Shown here piece by piece: positions 1 through 5,654 of a DNA stretch of 10,125 bases; the stretch's first letter is position 1; the number at the start of each line of letters is the position of its first letter. Location of the stretch: positions 1 through 10,125 of the forward strand of contig CAILKC010000409.1 of the NCBI GenBank assembly GCA_903834675.1, read 5' to 3'. The notes beneath the pieces are model-generated. The model saw only the letters and a list, made by a program, of their open reading frames with translations. It made no database searches and had not been told where the DNA came from. The position numbers were made by a program, and so were the translations under genes. The DNA comes from an uncultured Victivallales bacterium. GTDB lineage: Bacteria > Verrucomicrobiota > Lentisphaeria > Oligosphaerales > JAFGRS01.

Positions 1-240
1 CGCGCGGCCATACCAGCCCAGGGCAACGCCCTGGGAATAGGATAGTTATGGGTTTGAGCCCTGTAGGGGCGGCATACCGACAGTCCATGGGCACCGCGCG
101 ACCAGGTATGGCGCCCCTTCGGGGCTGAGAATCTGGGGTATGGAAGGTACCCAGGGCGTTGCCCTGGGCTGAGGGATGGCGCCCCTTCGGGGCTGAAGAG
201 GCAGAGGCGAACCCGCGACTTCCGCGGCTGGGGGTACCGC
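1..240. repeat. Cluster of dispersed palindromic intergenic repeats
   Basis: This stretch is packed with short perfect palindromes. A 19-bp hairpin at 17-35 (CCCAGGGCAACGCCCTGGG) recurs in inverted orientation at 150-168, and the identity extends to 22 bp (14-35 against 150-171). The hairpin GCCCCTTCGGGGC occurs at 113-125 and 181-193, inside a 21-bp direct repeat (108-128 and 176-196). A further hairpin CCGCG/CGCGG lies at 213-227 and is followed by GGGGGTACC. The pieces look like modules of one composite repeat present in both orientations. Open frames across it are translated repeat, not genes. From memory, such modules are common between genes in Planctomycetota-type genomes; their function is unknown. 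Confidence 0.85.
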
Positions 241-266
241 CGCGAAACCGTAGCGGTGGGATGGCG

Positions 267-301
267 GATCGAGATTGGAATCGAAATCGGGATCGAATCG
301 A
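267..301. repeat. Degenerate GAATCG/AAATCGG simple repeat
   Basis: A 35-nt run is built from imperfect 6- to 7-nt units (GATCGAGATTGGAATCGAAA, then TCGGGATCGAATCGA). It differs in base composition from the very GC-rich surroundings and lies between the palindrome cluster and the leader of the plus-strand gene. It could be a relic of slippage or another repeat family. I see no protein or RNA signal in it. Confidence 0.5.
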
Positions 302-563
302 CGGGGGGGACTCGGACACTCGCCGCTCGACCCACCACGGCGGGCAGGCCCTCGACCCTCTGCGGTTCTCAGACAAGCAAATCCCCTACGGAACTGACCT
401 ACGCCCTGGCGCCGCGTTTCTGCTTGCAGGGCGGCCGGGAGAGGCTATGCTGAGCGAATATGCTGGGCCTGTCCAAGGCTCGCCGCGGCCAGGTCGGCAC
501 AGCGGCTGGATGCACTGGAAGAGCGGGCTTCGGCGAATGCGTCGAGAGACAAGGAGAGTCTGG
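302..563 (+). other. Leader region of the secreted protein gene; no gene seen
   Basis: I see no coding region with a plausible start and ribosome binding site here. Frames crossing it are open only because the DNA is GC-rich. It should hold the promoter of the gene at 564. The best sigma-70-like pair I find is TTGCAG (424-429) and TATGCT (446-451) with a 16-nt spacer, which matches consensus poorly, so I do not call it. The only convincing signal is the Shine-Dalgarno sequence AAGGAG at 551-556. Confidence 0.4.
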
Positions 564-1070
564 ATGAAACGCAGTGTCTTGGCAGCCCTGTTGGTCATGT
601 CCATGGTGGTCTCGGTCGTCTGTGCCCAGGAGAAACCCGCGGCCCAACCCGTTGCCCAACCCGTTGCCCAGCCCGCCGCAGCCGTGGCCGCGCCCGTGGT
701 CCAGCCCGCCGCGCCCGCGGTCCAGCCTGCCGCGCCCGTCGGTGAGGACCTTCGCCAACAGGTCATGGAGCTGATGAAGCAGGTCAACACCCTGGAGCGC
801 GAGGCCCGCAAGAACGACCCCACTCTGAATGCCAAGCTCGACGATCTCGAGAAGCAGCGTCGGCAGATCTTCATCCAGGCCAAGCCCGAACTGGAGGCGC
901 TCTACGCGCAGCAGGATGTGATTCAGGAGAAGGCCAAGGCGATGTGGGGCAAGAACGCCAACCCAGGCAACAAGATGCGGCAGGGCGGCGCCGAAGCCAG
1001 GGCTGAGAAGAAGGCAGAGAAGGCGACGCAGAAGGCCGAGAAGGCAGCTCAGAAGGCCGAACAGAAGTAG
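564..1070 (+). CDS. Secreted Ala/Pro-linker, Lys-rich coiled-coil protein
   Basis: This is a 168-residue protein of unknown function, predicted to be exported. Residues 1-21 form a signal peptide: MKR, a hydrophobic core, then V-C-A before Gln22, a good signal peptidase I site. Residues 22-60 are a low-complexity linker of repeated AQPV/PAAP units, encoded by 12-nt and roughly 20-nt DNA repeats. Residues 61-128 are highly charged and predicted helical, with heptad-like leucines (EDLRQQVMELMKQVNTLERE), so a coiled coil is likely. Residues 143-168 are almost only Ala, Lys, Glu and Gln. The start was chosen because AAGGAG (551-556) lies 7 nt upstream of ATG 564 and a signal peptide follows at once; the frame is open further upstream but only through repeats. 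The arrangement resembles small periplasmic Spy/CpxP-like or peptidoglycan- or nucleic-acid-binding proteins, but no family is recognised. It converges on the minus-strand genes and ends at a terminator. Confidence 0.8.
   Translation: MKRSVLAALLVMSMVVSVVCAQEKPAAQPVAQPVAQPAAAVAAPVVQPAAPAVQPAAPVGEDLRQQVMELMKQVNTLEREARKNDPTLNAKLDDLEKQRRQIFIQAKPELEALYAQQDVIQEKAKAMWGKNANPGNKMRQGGAEARAEKKAEKATQKAEKAAQKAEQK
642..748 (+). repeat. In-gene tandem repeats encoding the Ala/Pro/Gln linker
   Basis: A 12-nt unit (GCCCAACCCGTT) is repeated about three times from 642 to about 680 and gives AQPV-AQPV-AQPA. A second, longer unit centred on GGTCCAGCC(C/T)GCCGCG follows at about 697-748. The array lies just after the signal peptide, where it probably forms a flexible periplasmic spacer. 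Its copy number could vary between strains by slippage without shifting the frame in the 12-nt part. Confidence 0.7.
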
Positions 1071-1126
1071 CTCACAGGCAAGCACGGACGCGGCCGGGTT
1101 CGGGGGCGGACTGCCGCGTGCGGCCG

Positions 1127-1172
1127 GGGCCGAGACGTTGCTGGGGGTACCCAGCAGCCTCTCGGCCCTTTT
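1127..1172 (+). terminator. Rho-independent terminator of the 564-1070 gene
   Basis: A long hairpin starts 57 nt after the stop codon. The outer stem GGGCCGAG (1127-1134) pairs with CTCGGCCC (1161-1168). The inner stem TTGCTGGG (1138-1145) pairs with CCCAGCAG (1150-1157) around a GGTA loop. TTTT (1169-1172) follows directly. The T-run is present only in the plus direction, so it serves the plus-strand gene. The convergent minus-strand gene ends 10 nt away and may also rely on the stem. The loop side contains GGGGGTACCC, a motif shared with repeat hairpins elsewhere in the window. Confidence 0.8.
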
Positions 1173-1181
1173 CGTGACGCC

Positions 1182-1451
1182 TCAGCGCTTGGTCGGCGGC
1201 AAGACGCTGAACCCATGGCCGTCGGGGTCGCCGTCGGGGTCGCCGCCGAGGTCGGCATAGTCGGCGATATTGCCTTGTTCGATGAGGTTGTCCATCAACA
1301 GGCCCACGTCGGCCGCGATGGCGTTCAGGGTCTCCACCGTGGCGGCGCGATAGCAGTGCTCCGCAATGGCGCACTGGATACAGACCTCGGGACTAACCCC
1401 CTCTTCGTACATGAAGCGGGCGTAGTGGCCGAAGCAGTTGGGAATCTTCAT
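1182..1451 (-). CDS. Small four-cysteine putative metal-binding protein
   Basis: This is an 89-residue protein of unknown function. Near the N-terminus it has Cys6-Phe-Gly, then Cys24-x2-Cys27-x5-Cys33. This C-x17-C-x2-C-x5-C pattern is typical of a Zn site or Fe-S cluster site. I recall similar CFG...C..C.....C motifs in small proteins of unknown role, but cannot name a family. The middle is helical (residues about 36-65), and the tail carries DPDGDPDG encoded by a perfect 12-nt tandem repeat (1221-1244). ATG 1451 is preferred because GGAGG (1462-1466 on this strand) lies 10 nt upstream; ATG 1460 would abut the Shine-Dalgarno sequence and ATG 1481 precedes it. It follows the acyl carrier protein gene after 52 nt and is probably cotranscribed with it. 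No transmembrane segment or signal peptide is seen. Confidence 0.7.
   Translation of the reverse strand: MKIPNCFGHYARFMYEEGVSPEVCIQCAIAEHCYRAATVETLNAIAADVGLLMDNLIEQGNIADYADLGGDPDGDPDGHGFSVLPPTKR
1221..1244. repeat. 12-bp tandem duplication inside the four-Cys gene
   Basis: Two exact copies of GTCGGGGTCGCC lie head to tail and encode the DPDG-DPDG stretch on the minus strand. The duplication keeps the frame. The acidic D-x-D-G units recall short calcium-binding loops, but a single pair is too little to claim calcium binding. Confidence 0.75.
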
Positions 1452-1503
1452 CGTCTGCATACCTCCCCGGCGCTGACTCAACTTCGGGCCAAGCCCAGGG
1501 CCC

Positions 1504-1770
1504 TCACGCGGGCCCGATGGCTGCCGCGGCCTGCTTGCCGCGGATCAGTTCCACCACCGTGTTGACGCTCTTGAGAGTCTCGGAGGTGATGTCGGCCTGT
1601 TCGAACTTGACCTCGAACATCTCCTCGATGGCGACGATGAGTTCCAGCAGCAGAAAGGAGTCAACGCCGTATTCGGCCAGTTCGACGTCGTTCTGGATGT
1701 CTGCCGGGGCGATGTCGAGGAAGAGTCGCTCGACGATGAGTTCCTTCAGGCCTTGCTCCATCTCCGCCAT
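1504..1770 (-). CDS. Acyl carrier protein (PP-binding family)
   Basis: This 88-residue protein has the size and four-helix layout of an acyl or peptidyl carrier protein. Helix I spans residues about 5-18. The attachment motif EYGVDSFLLLEL follows, with Ser38 as the expected 4'-phosphopantetheine site (usual motif G-x-D-S-L). Helix II continues with the acidic face ELIVAIEEMFEVKF, and the C-terminal part ends in LIRGKQ plus an Ala-rich tail. ATG 1770 is preceded by AAAGGA at 9-nt spacing. It starts 3 nt after the stop of the Usp remnant, so translation may be coupled. No FabD, FabF, synthetase or other partner enzyme is nearby, so this is probably not the housekeeping AcpP but an auxiliary carrier for a specialised acyl or amino-acyl transfer. 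Family assignment is firm; the partner is unknown. Confidence 0.92.
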   Translation of the reverse strand: MAEMEQGLKELIVERLFLDIAPADIQNDVELAEYGVDSFLLLELIVAIEEMFEVKFEQADITSETLKSVNTVVELIRGKQAAAAIGPA

Positions 1771-1773
1771 GCG

Positions 1774-2016
1774 TCACATTCCTTTTCGAGCCCTGTCCCA
1801 GCGTTTCCCGCAGCCCATCGGCACCTGCAGCACCGGACAGGCCGCCTTGCGCACGACCTTCTCGGTGACCTTGCCGAACAACCCGGTTTCGAGGCCTGAA
1901 TGGCCCCGCCGCCCCAGGACAATCAGGTCGGCGTCCTGCTCGTGGGCGAACTCAAGAATCTTCATATAGTCGCGGCCGATGCGGAAGTCAACCCGCAGAT
2001 GGATTCCGACAATGGG
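1774..2016 (-). pseudogene. 5'-truncated universal stress protein (UspA family) remnant
   Basis: The reading frame carries the C-terminal half of a Usp domain: A-H-E-Q-D-A-D-L-I-V-L-G, then G-R-R-G-H-S-G-L-E-T-G-L-F-G-K-V, then C-P-V-L-Q-V-P. The Usp nucleotide-binding signature G-x2-G-x9-G-[S/T] is visible, except that its last residue is Lys. Recognisable Usp sequence continues upstream of the only ATG (1965) to about 2011 (V-G-I-H-L-R-V-D-F-R-I-G-R-D-Y). It then runs into repeat DNA and a stop at 2032-2034. The N-terminal half, with strand 1 and helix 1, is missing. Translation from ATG 1965 would give 63 residues, too short for a working domain (about 140-150). The element at 2014-2152 appears to have destroyed the gene. 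It remains 3 nt upstream of the ACP gene and may still be transcribed with it. Confidence 0.75.
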
Positions 2017-2152
2017 TTCAGGGTTCCGGGTTCAGGGTTCAGCAGTGCCTCCGGCTGGGGCCGGACATACTGAACTGAGAACGGGTTTCAGGTTTCGGGG
2101 TCTGATATGCATGGCAACCGCCTCCATGTCCAGCCTGAACCCTGAACCCTGG
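2014..2152. mobile_element. MITE-like inverted-repeat element
   Basis: The left arm contains GGGTTCAGGGTTC-type units in tandem (2014-2042) and the right arm contains CTGAACCCTGAACCC (2135-2149). The 15 bp at 2028-2042 are the exact reverse complement of 2135-2149. The roughly 90-nt centre has no gene and a further degenerate unit (GGGTTTCAGGTTTCGGGG, 2083-2100). A short, non-coding element with terminal inverted repeats that interrupts a conserved gene fits a non-autonomous mobile element or a palindromic repeat family. No target-site duplication is certain and no transposase is in view. Confidence 0.55.
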
Positions 2153-2169
2153 TTCTCATACAAGCCCAG

Positions 2170-2191
2170 CCCCCGGCTTGGAGGCCGGGGG
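2170..2191. repeat. Strong GC hairpin downstream of the TRAP binding-protein gene
   Basis: CCCCCGGC (2170-2177) and GCCGGGGG (2184-2191) form a perfect 8-bp stem around TTGGAG. It lies 22 nt past the stop codon of the minus-strand gene at 2214, where it could stop transcription or protect the mRNA 3' end. No T-run follows on either strand. The trailing GGGGGTACC is shared with hairpins at 213-238 and 1127-1157, so it is more likely a member of a dispersed repeat family than a dedicated terminator. Confidence 0.6.
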
Positions 2192-2213
2192 TACCGGAAT
2201 GAGACTTGCGGTT

Positions 2214-3305
2214 TTACTTCGGTTTCGCTAATTCCTTCATCTGCTGGCGAATATCATCGAGTACCTGGGCGCCAGGCAGGCGAGCGGCCTCGGTGGTCTT
2301 GACATAGTCATCGAGCAGGACCTTGACGGCTTCACGGGCACGCTCGGCATCGGCCTCCGGCAGGTTCTGCACCTTCTTGCCGAGTTCCTTGATGAAGGCC
2401 AGGCCTTCGGTATCCGCCTGGTCCCAGGCTTCGCCGTGCTTGACGGCCCACTCGCGACTGACCTCGGTGAGGGTCTGCTGCAGGTCCGCGGGCAGGGCCT
2501 CCCACTTGGCCTTGTTCATGACCACGAACATGGCCGTAGTGTAGCCGATGCTCGGGAGGGGGGTGATGGACTCGATCACCTCGCCCAGGCGCCAGCCTTT
2601 GAGGGTTTCGAGGGGGCACAGAGTGGCGTCCACGACGCCCTTGCGCAGGGCTTCGTAGATTTCATTCTGGGGCATGCCGACCGCGCTACCGCCGAGTTTT
2701 TCGACGATCTTGCCCGACAGGCCAGTGGCGCGGACCTTGAGGCCCTTCATATCAGCGAGGGTTGCGACCGGCTTGCGGGTGGCGATGACGCCCGGGCCTT
2801 GAGCGTGGACGTAGAGCACATGCACATCCTCGACCTCCTTGGGGTTGTACTTGGTGATGACGGCGTTGGCAATGGTGGTGGCAGTCTTGCCGTCAGGGTA
2901 GCCCAGGGGCAGGTCGAGGCCTTCCAGCAGGGGAAACCGTCCCCGGGTGTAGGCAAAACAGCTCATGCCGATGTCGGCCACGCCCTGCACCACTCCGTCA
3001 TAGGTCTTCGTGGGTTCCAGGAGGGATCCGCCGACTTGGATGGCGATCTTGATGCGGCCCTGGGTCCGGGATTCGACCTCCTTAGCCCAGGCTTCTCCCG
3101 CCTTGCATTGGCTATGGGTAGCCGGGAAGACGATGCTGTAGTTGAAGGAGTAGGTCTTGGCGGGTTCTGCCGGGGCCTGGGGACCGCCGCGGGGACCGCT
3201 GCGGTCGTCGGGCGGCTTGGCCTTGCCGCAGCCCGCGGCCAGGACCGCGAACGCGGCGGTGATCCCAGCCAGGATGCGGGCGGCATGGAGAAGACAGCGA
3301 ACCAT
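2214..3305 (-). CDS. TRAP transporter solute-binding lipoprotein, DctP family
   Basis: This 363-residue protein is the extracytoplasmic ligand-binding subunit of a TRAP (tripartite ATP-independent periplasmic) transporter, which imports carboxylates and similar solutes. A signal sequence ends in V-L-A-A-G-Cys26, a lipobox, so it is probably membrane-anchored. A Pro/Gly-rich spacer (27-50) precedes the DctP fold (about 52-360). Typical features are the strand F-N-Y-S-I-V-F-P, the segment [10 protein letters not shown] at 104-113, and L-K-V-R-A-T-G, where Arg192 fits the conserved ligand-carboxylate-binding arginine. Other family features are [16 protein letters not shown] and the final long helices. 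AGGAG lies 8 nt upstream of ATG 3305. No DctQ or DctM gene is adjacent, so membrane partners must be elsewhere. The nearby isomerase and glycosidase-like genes hint at a sugar acid ligand, which is only an inference. Confidence 0.9.
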   Translation of the reverse strand: MVRCLLHAARILAGITAAFAVLAAGCGKAKPPDDRSGPRGGPQAPAEPAKTYSFNYSIVFPATHSQCKAGEAWAKEVESRTQGRIKIAIQVGGSLLEPTKTYDGVVQGVADIGMSCFAYTRGRFPLLEGLDLPLGYPDGKTATTIANAVITKYNPKEVEDVHVLYVHAQGPGVIATRKPVATLADMKGLKVRATGLSGKIVEKLGGSAVGMPQNEIYEALRKGVVDATLCPLETLKGWRLGEVIESITPLPSIGYTTAMFVVMNKAKWEALPADLQQTLTEVSREWAVKHGEAWDQADTEGLAFIKELGKKVQNLPEADAERAREAVKVLLDDYVKTTEAARLPGAQVLDDIRQQMKELAKPK

Positions 3306-3346
3306 GGGGGGGCGCTCCTCTTGCTATGGATGTGTAGAGGGACGTT

Positions 3347-3368
3347 CCGTGTCGTCGGCGAGACACGG
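3347..3368. promoter_or_regulatory. Perfect inverted repeat in the leader of the TRAP binding-protein gene
   Basis: CCGTGTC (3347-3353) and GACACGG (3362-3368) form a perfect 7-bp inverted repeat with an 8-nt spacer, 42 nt upstream of the start codon at 3305. It could be an operator for a dimeric regulator or an mRNA leader hairpin. I find no convincing promoter hexamers to place it against, so its role is open. Confidence 0.4.
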
Positions 3369-3417
3369 TATCGGTAACGGATTCAGGGTCAGACGGCAAG
3401 GAGATTTCGTGATGTGA

Positions 3418-3432
3418 GCCGCAGCCCGCGGC
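3418..3432 (-). terminator. Short GC hairpin after the TIM-barrel gene (weak)
   Basis: GCCGC/GCGGC forms a 5-bp stem with a 5-nt loop, 13 nt after the stop codon at 3446. There is no following T-run on the minus strand, so it may only slow transcription before the 140-nt gap to the next gene. This is weak support for an operon boundary. Confidence 0.25.
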
Positions 3433-3445
3433 CACGCCGCCCAGG

Positions 3446-4300
3446 TCATACCCGGCTCCGGAGGAACTGTACCGCGGTGCGGATATCGGCTTCAGGATTG
3501 GCCCCGACCTCGCGCTCGATAGTGAGGTAGCCGCGGTAGCCGCTGGTCTCGAGGGCCTCGAGATAGCGCTCCCAGTCGACCGCGCCCTGGCCGAGGGGGA
3601 GTTCGTTGAACAGTTCGCCGAGGTTGAGGCCCTCGACGCCGCCTTCGGCGAAGGCGTTATAGACCTTGACCGGATCGCAGGGCTTGTACTGCACGCCGTC
3701 CTTGGCATGGGTGTGGACGATGTGTCCAGCCAGGGTGTGGACAGCCTGCACCGGATCGTCATTCAGGACCATAATGAGGTTGGCCGGGTCGAGGTTGACG
3801 CCGATGCCTCTGGAGCCGACATCGTCCAGGAAGCGCTTCAGGCAGGTGGCCGGCTCGGGTCCGGTTTCGATGGCGAAGGTGACGCCACGCGGCACGGCGT
3901 ATGCCCCCAGTTCCTGGCACACGGCGAGCTGATTGCGGTAGATGGGAGAACGCGGGTCCGCGGGGATGACGCCGATATGCGTGGTGACGACCGTGGCGCC
4001 GAGTTCCACCGCCAGGTCGACAATGGCCTGGCTGCGCCGGATCTTGGTCGGGTTCTCGGCGGGGATCTGGAAGCCATGGCCGCCCAGGTCGCCGCAGAGG
4101 GCGCTGATCTCGAGGCCGCACTCGGCGACCAAGGCTTTGAACTGGGTGCGGGCCTGGGCGTCCAGCGCTTCGGCCTGCATGGCTCCGGCCACGACGTAGA
4201 CCTGCATGCCATCGGCCCCGACCTCACGGGTTTTCCGTACGCCCTCTGGAATGGGCAGGCGAAACGAGTCGACCATGACGCCGATTTTGAACCTGGCCAT
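3446..4300 (-). CDS. Sugar phosphate isomerase/epimerase-like TIM barrel (AP endonuclease 2 family)
   Basis: This 284-residue protein belongs to the xylose-isomerase-like TIM-barrel superfamily (AP_endonuc_2 domain), which includes inosose dehydratases, hydroxypyruvate isomerases and ketose 3-epimerases. The metal-site residues expected at strand ends are visible: A-I-E145-T-G, N-L-D171-P-A-N, H196-T-H198-A-K-D201 and L-T-I-E262-R-E. The N-terminal strand is F-K-I-G-V-M-V-D-S-F. ATG 4300 is chosen because CAGGAG lies 6 nt upstream; ATG 4318 would place that Shine-Dalgarno sequence inside the gene. It begins 21 nt after the ceramidase-like gene and is surely cotranscribed with it. The ligands indicate an active divalent-metal enzyme, most likely isomerising or epimerising a sugar or inositol derivative. 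The exact substrate cannot be read from sequence, and DNA repair (endonuclease IV) is less likely given the motif set. Confidence 0.88.
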   Translation of the reverse strand: MARFKIGVMVDSFRLPIPEGVRKTREVGADGMQVYVVAGAMQAEALDAQARTQFKALVAECGLEISALCGDLGGHGFQIPAENPTKIRRSQAIVDLAVELGATVVTTHIGVIPADPRSPIYRNQLAVCQELGAYAVPRGVTFAIETGPEPATCLKRFLDDVGSRGIGVNLDPANLIMVLNDDPVQAVHTLAGHIVHTHAKDGVQYKPCDPVKVYNAFAEGGVEGLNLGELFNELPLGQGAVDWERYLEALETSGYRGYLTIEREVGANPEADIRTAVQFLRSRV

Positions 4301-4321
4301 CGCGCGCTCCTGTTGCATAGG

Positions 4322-5644
4322 CTAAGCAGGGGCTTGGGCTTGCAGTCGCTGAACCAACTCCACTGTTGCGGCCACCAGTCGGTCACCTGCCCCCGGCTCG
4401 AAGAAGCTCAGCCGCGCCTCGTAACCCGTCGCCTCGGGGGTGGGAATATATCCTTGCAGTTCGCCGTTTGCCAAGCTCACCACAAAGGCGCGCGGCACGG
4501 CGGCTTTCAGCTTGAGTGCATACTCCACGAAGCACTCCCCCGGCCAGCCCGCCAGCCAGGCATCGCCGATCTTGAGCACCTGCACTTCGACCGGATTGTA
4601 CTCACGTTGCAGCGCCGCGGTTTGGCCGGCTTCCTGGGCACGGGCCAGGGCGAGGCGCTCTTCGGCGCCAAAGACCGTGCATTCGGCGGTGCGCAGGGGC
4701 CCGTGCGCCGCCTGGTTCTGGCGCAGACCGTCGAACTCGGCCAGCGCGGCACGCAGCTCCGCTTCCGCTTCGGCCACCGTGCAGAACTGCCGGGGCGGCA
4801 ACTCGACGCGGCAGGTGGCGCCGTCGAGGGGCAGGGAGGTGCGGAAGTCGGCCTCGGTAAGCCGGTCGAGGGCAGCGCGAACCTGGCGCCCGAGCAGGGA
4901 GCCCAGGCGCTCGGCTTCGGCGAAGGTCTGGCCCTGTACGTGGTAGCGCGGGCTGAGGTTGCCGGAGGGGCCGTTGTGATAGAGCACATGCAGGCCGGGG
5001 AAGGCGGATTCGAGCCCCTGGCGGGTGTAGTGCGGGAAGTCTGAACTGACCAGCCGGGAGTCCTCATGCAGCACGGTCGGATGCATGCTATACACCAGTT
5101 GCAGGGCCAGCGGCGTGTGGTCGGAGGCCCGGCGCGCCAGGAGCAGTCCCACCTCGGGGTCGCGTTTACCGTCCGGGCTCAGGCGGTTGCCGCCGACGCC
5201 GGTGCTGTGGGCGCTGGTCACGGCCAGTTCAGCCGGCTGGGCACTGGCGACCGCGGCACAGCCCGCCTCGATGATGCCATGCTGGAACTCTGCCATGTAC
5301 CCCGGGTCGGGGGCCGACACGGTCGGGTCTTCCCGCCAGGAGAGCATCGCGGCGGTGACCGGTCCGGAATGCGTGTGGGTGGCGCTGATGAGGATGCGCT
5401 CCGGCGCCAGGCCGGTGCGCCGGGCGATGGCGTCGCGGCAGAAGCGGGCCGTGCGGTGATGGATGAACAGAATGTCGACGGCGAGGCTGAGGACCGCGTG
5501 TCCCCCGTCCTCGAGGTACAGCGCCGTGGCCCAGAGCGGGTCATGAATACCGGTCGATACCCGCGGTACGTGGGGGTAACCGACCAGAAACAGCGGGCTG
5601 CGGTTCGAGAGGTCCCAGCGTCCCACTCCGGCGGCGAGGCTCAT
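4322..5644 (-). CDS. Neutral/alkaline ceramidase-like amidohydrolase
   Basis: This 440-residue protein matches the N-terminal catalytic domain of neutral/alkaline non-lysosomal ceramidases, which cleave the amide bond of ceramide or other N-acyl compounds. Hallmarks are A-T-H90-T-H92-S-G-P with zinc-ligand histidines, M-H188-P-T, N-G-P-S-G-N-L-S231-P with the likely nucleophile Ser231, W-P-G-E370 and G-E-L-Q-G-Y-I-P-T-P-E-A-T-G-Y408-E, which supplies Glu and Tyr ligands. It lacks a signal peptide and the C-terminal Ig-like domain of classical secreted ceramidases, so it looks cytoplasmic and may act on another N-acyl or sugar substrate. ATG 5644 is supported by GAAGGAG 5 nt upstream and by the family-like N-terminus G-V-G-R-W-D-L-S. 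The longer open frame to 5824 is translated repeat and the glycosyltransferase tail. Its Shine-Dalgarno sequence overlaps the stop of the upstream gene, so translation is probably coupled. Confidence 0.88.
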   Translation of the reverse strand: MSLAAGVGRWDLSNRSPLFLVGYPHVPRVSTGIHDPLWATALYLEDGGHAVLSLAVDILFIHHRTARFCRDAIARRTGLAPERILISATHTHSGPVTAAMLSWREDPTVSAPDPGYMAEFQHGIIEAGCAAVASAQPAELAVTSAHSTGVGGNRLSPDGKRDPEVGLLLARRASDHTPLALQLVYSMHPTVLHEDSRLVSSDFPHYTRQGLESAFPGLHVLYHNGPSGNLSPRYHVQGQTFAEAERLGSLLGRQVRAALDRLTEADFRTSLPLDGATCRVELPPRQFCTVAEAEAELRAALAEFDGLRQNQAAHGPLRTAECTVFGAEERLALARAQEAGQTAALQREYNPVEVQVLKIGDAWLAGWPGECFVEYALKLKAAVPRAFVVSLANGELQGYIPTPEATGYEARLSFFEPGAGDRLVAATVELVQRLQAQAPA

Positions 5645-5654
5645 GGCTACTCCT

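Noticed and set aside
424..451. Sigma-70 promoter TTGCAG-16-TATGCT
   Set aside because: The -35 element matches only three of six consensus bases and the -10 element four of six, which is near chance.
159..563. N-terminal extension of the secreted-protein frame by 135 codons
   Set aside because: It translates palindromic and simple repeats, has no ribosome binding site, and would bury the clear signal peptide that starts at 564 behind a good Shine-Dalgarno sequence.
2436..3377. Plus-strand open frame of 313 codons opposite the TRAP receptor gene
   Set aside because: It is antisense to a well-supported gene and shows no domain or ribosome binding site.
3371..3410. Further copy of the GGGTTCAGGGTTC element
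   Set aside because: GGATTCAGGGTCAG resembles one unit, but it is short, single and without a partner arm.
3707..5044. Long plus-strand open frame of 445 codons opposite the isomerase and ceramidase-like genes
   Set aside because: It is antisense to two genes with intact motifs and reads as low-complexity sequence typical of GC-rich shadow frames.
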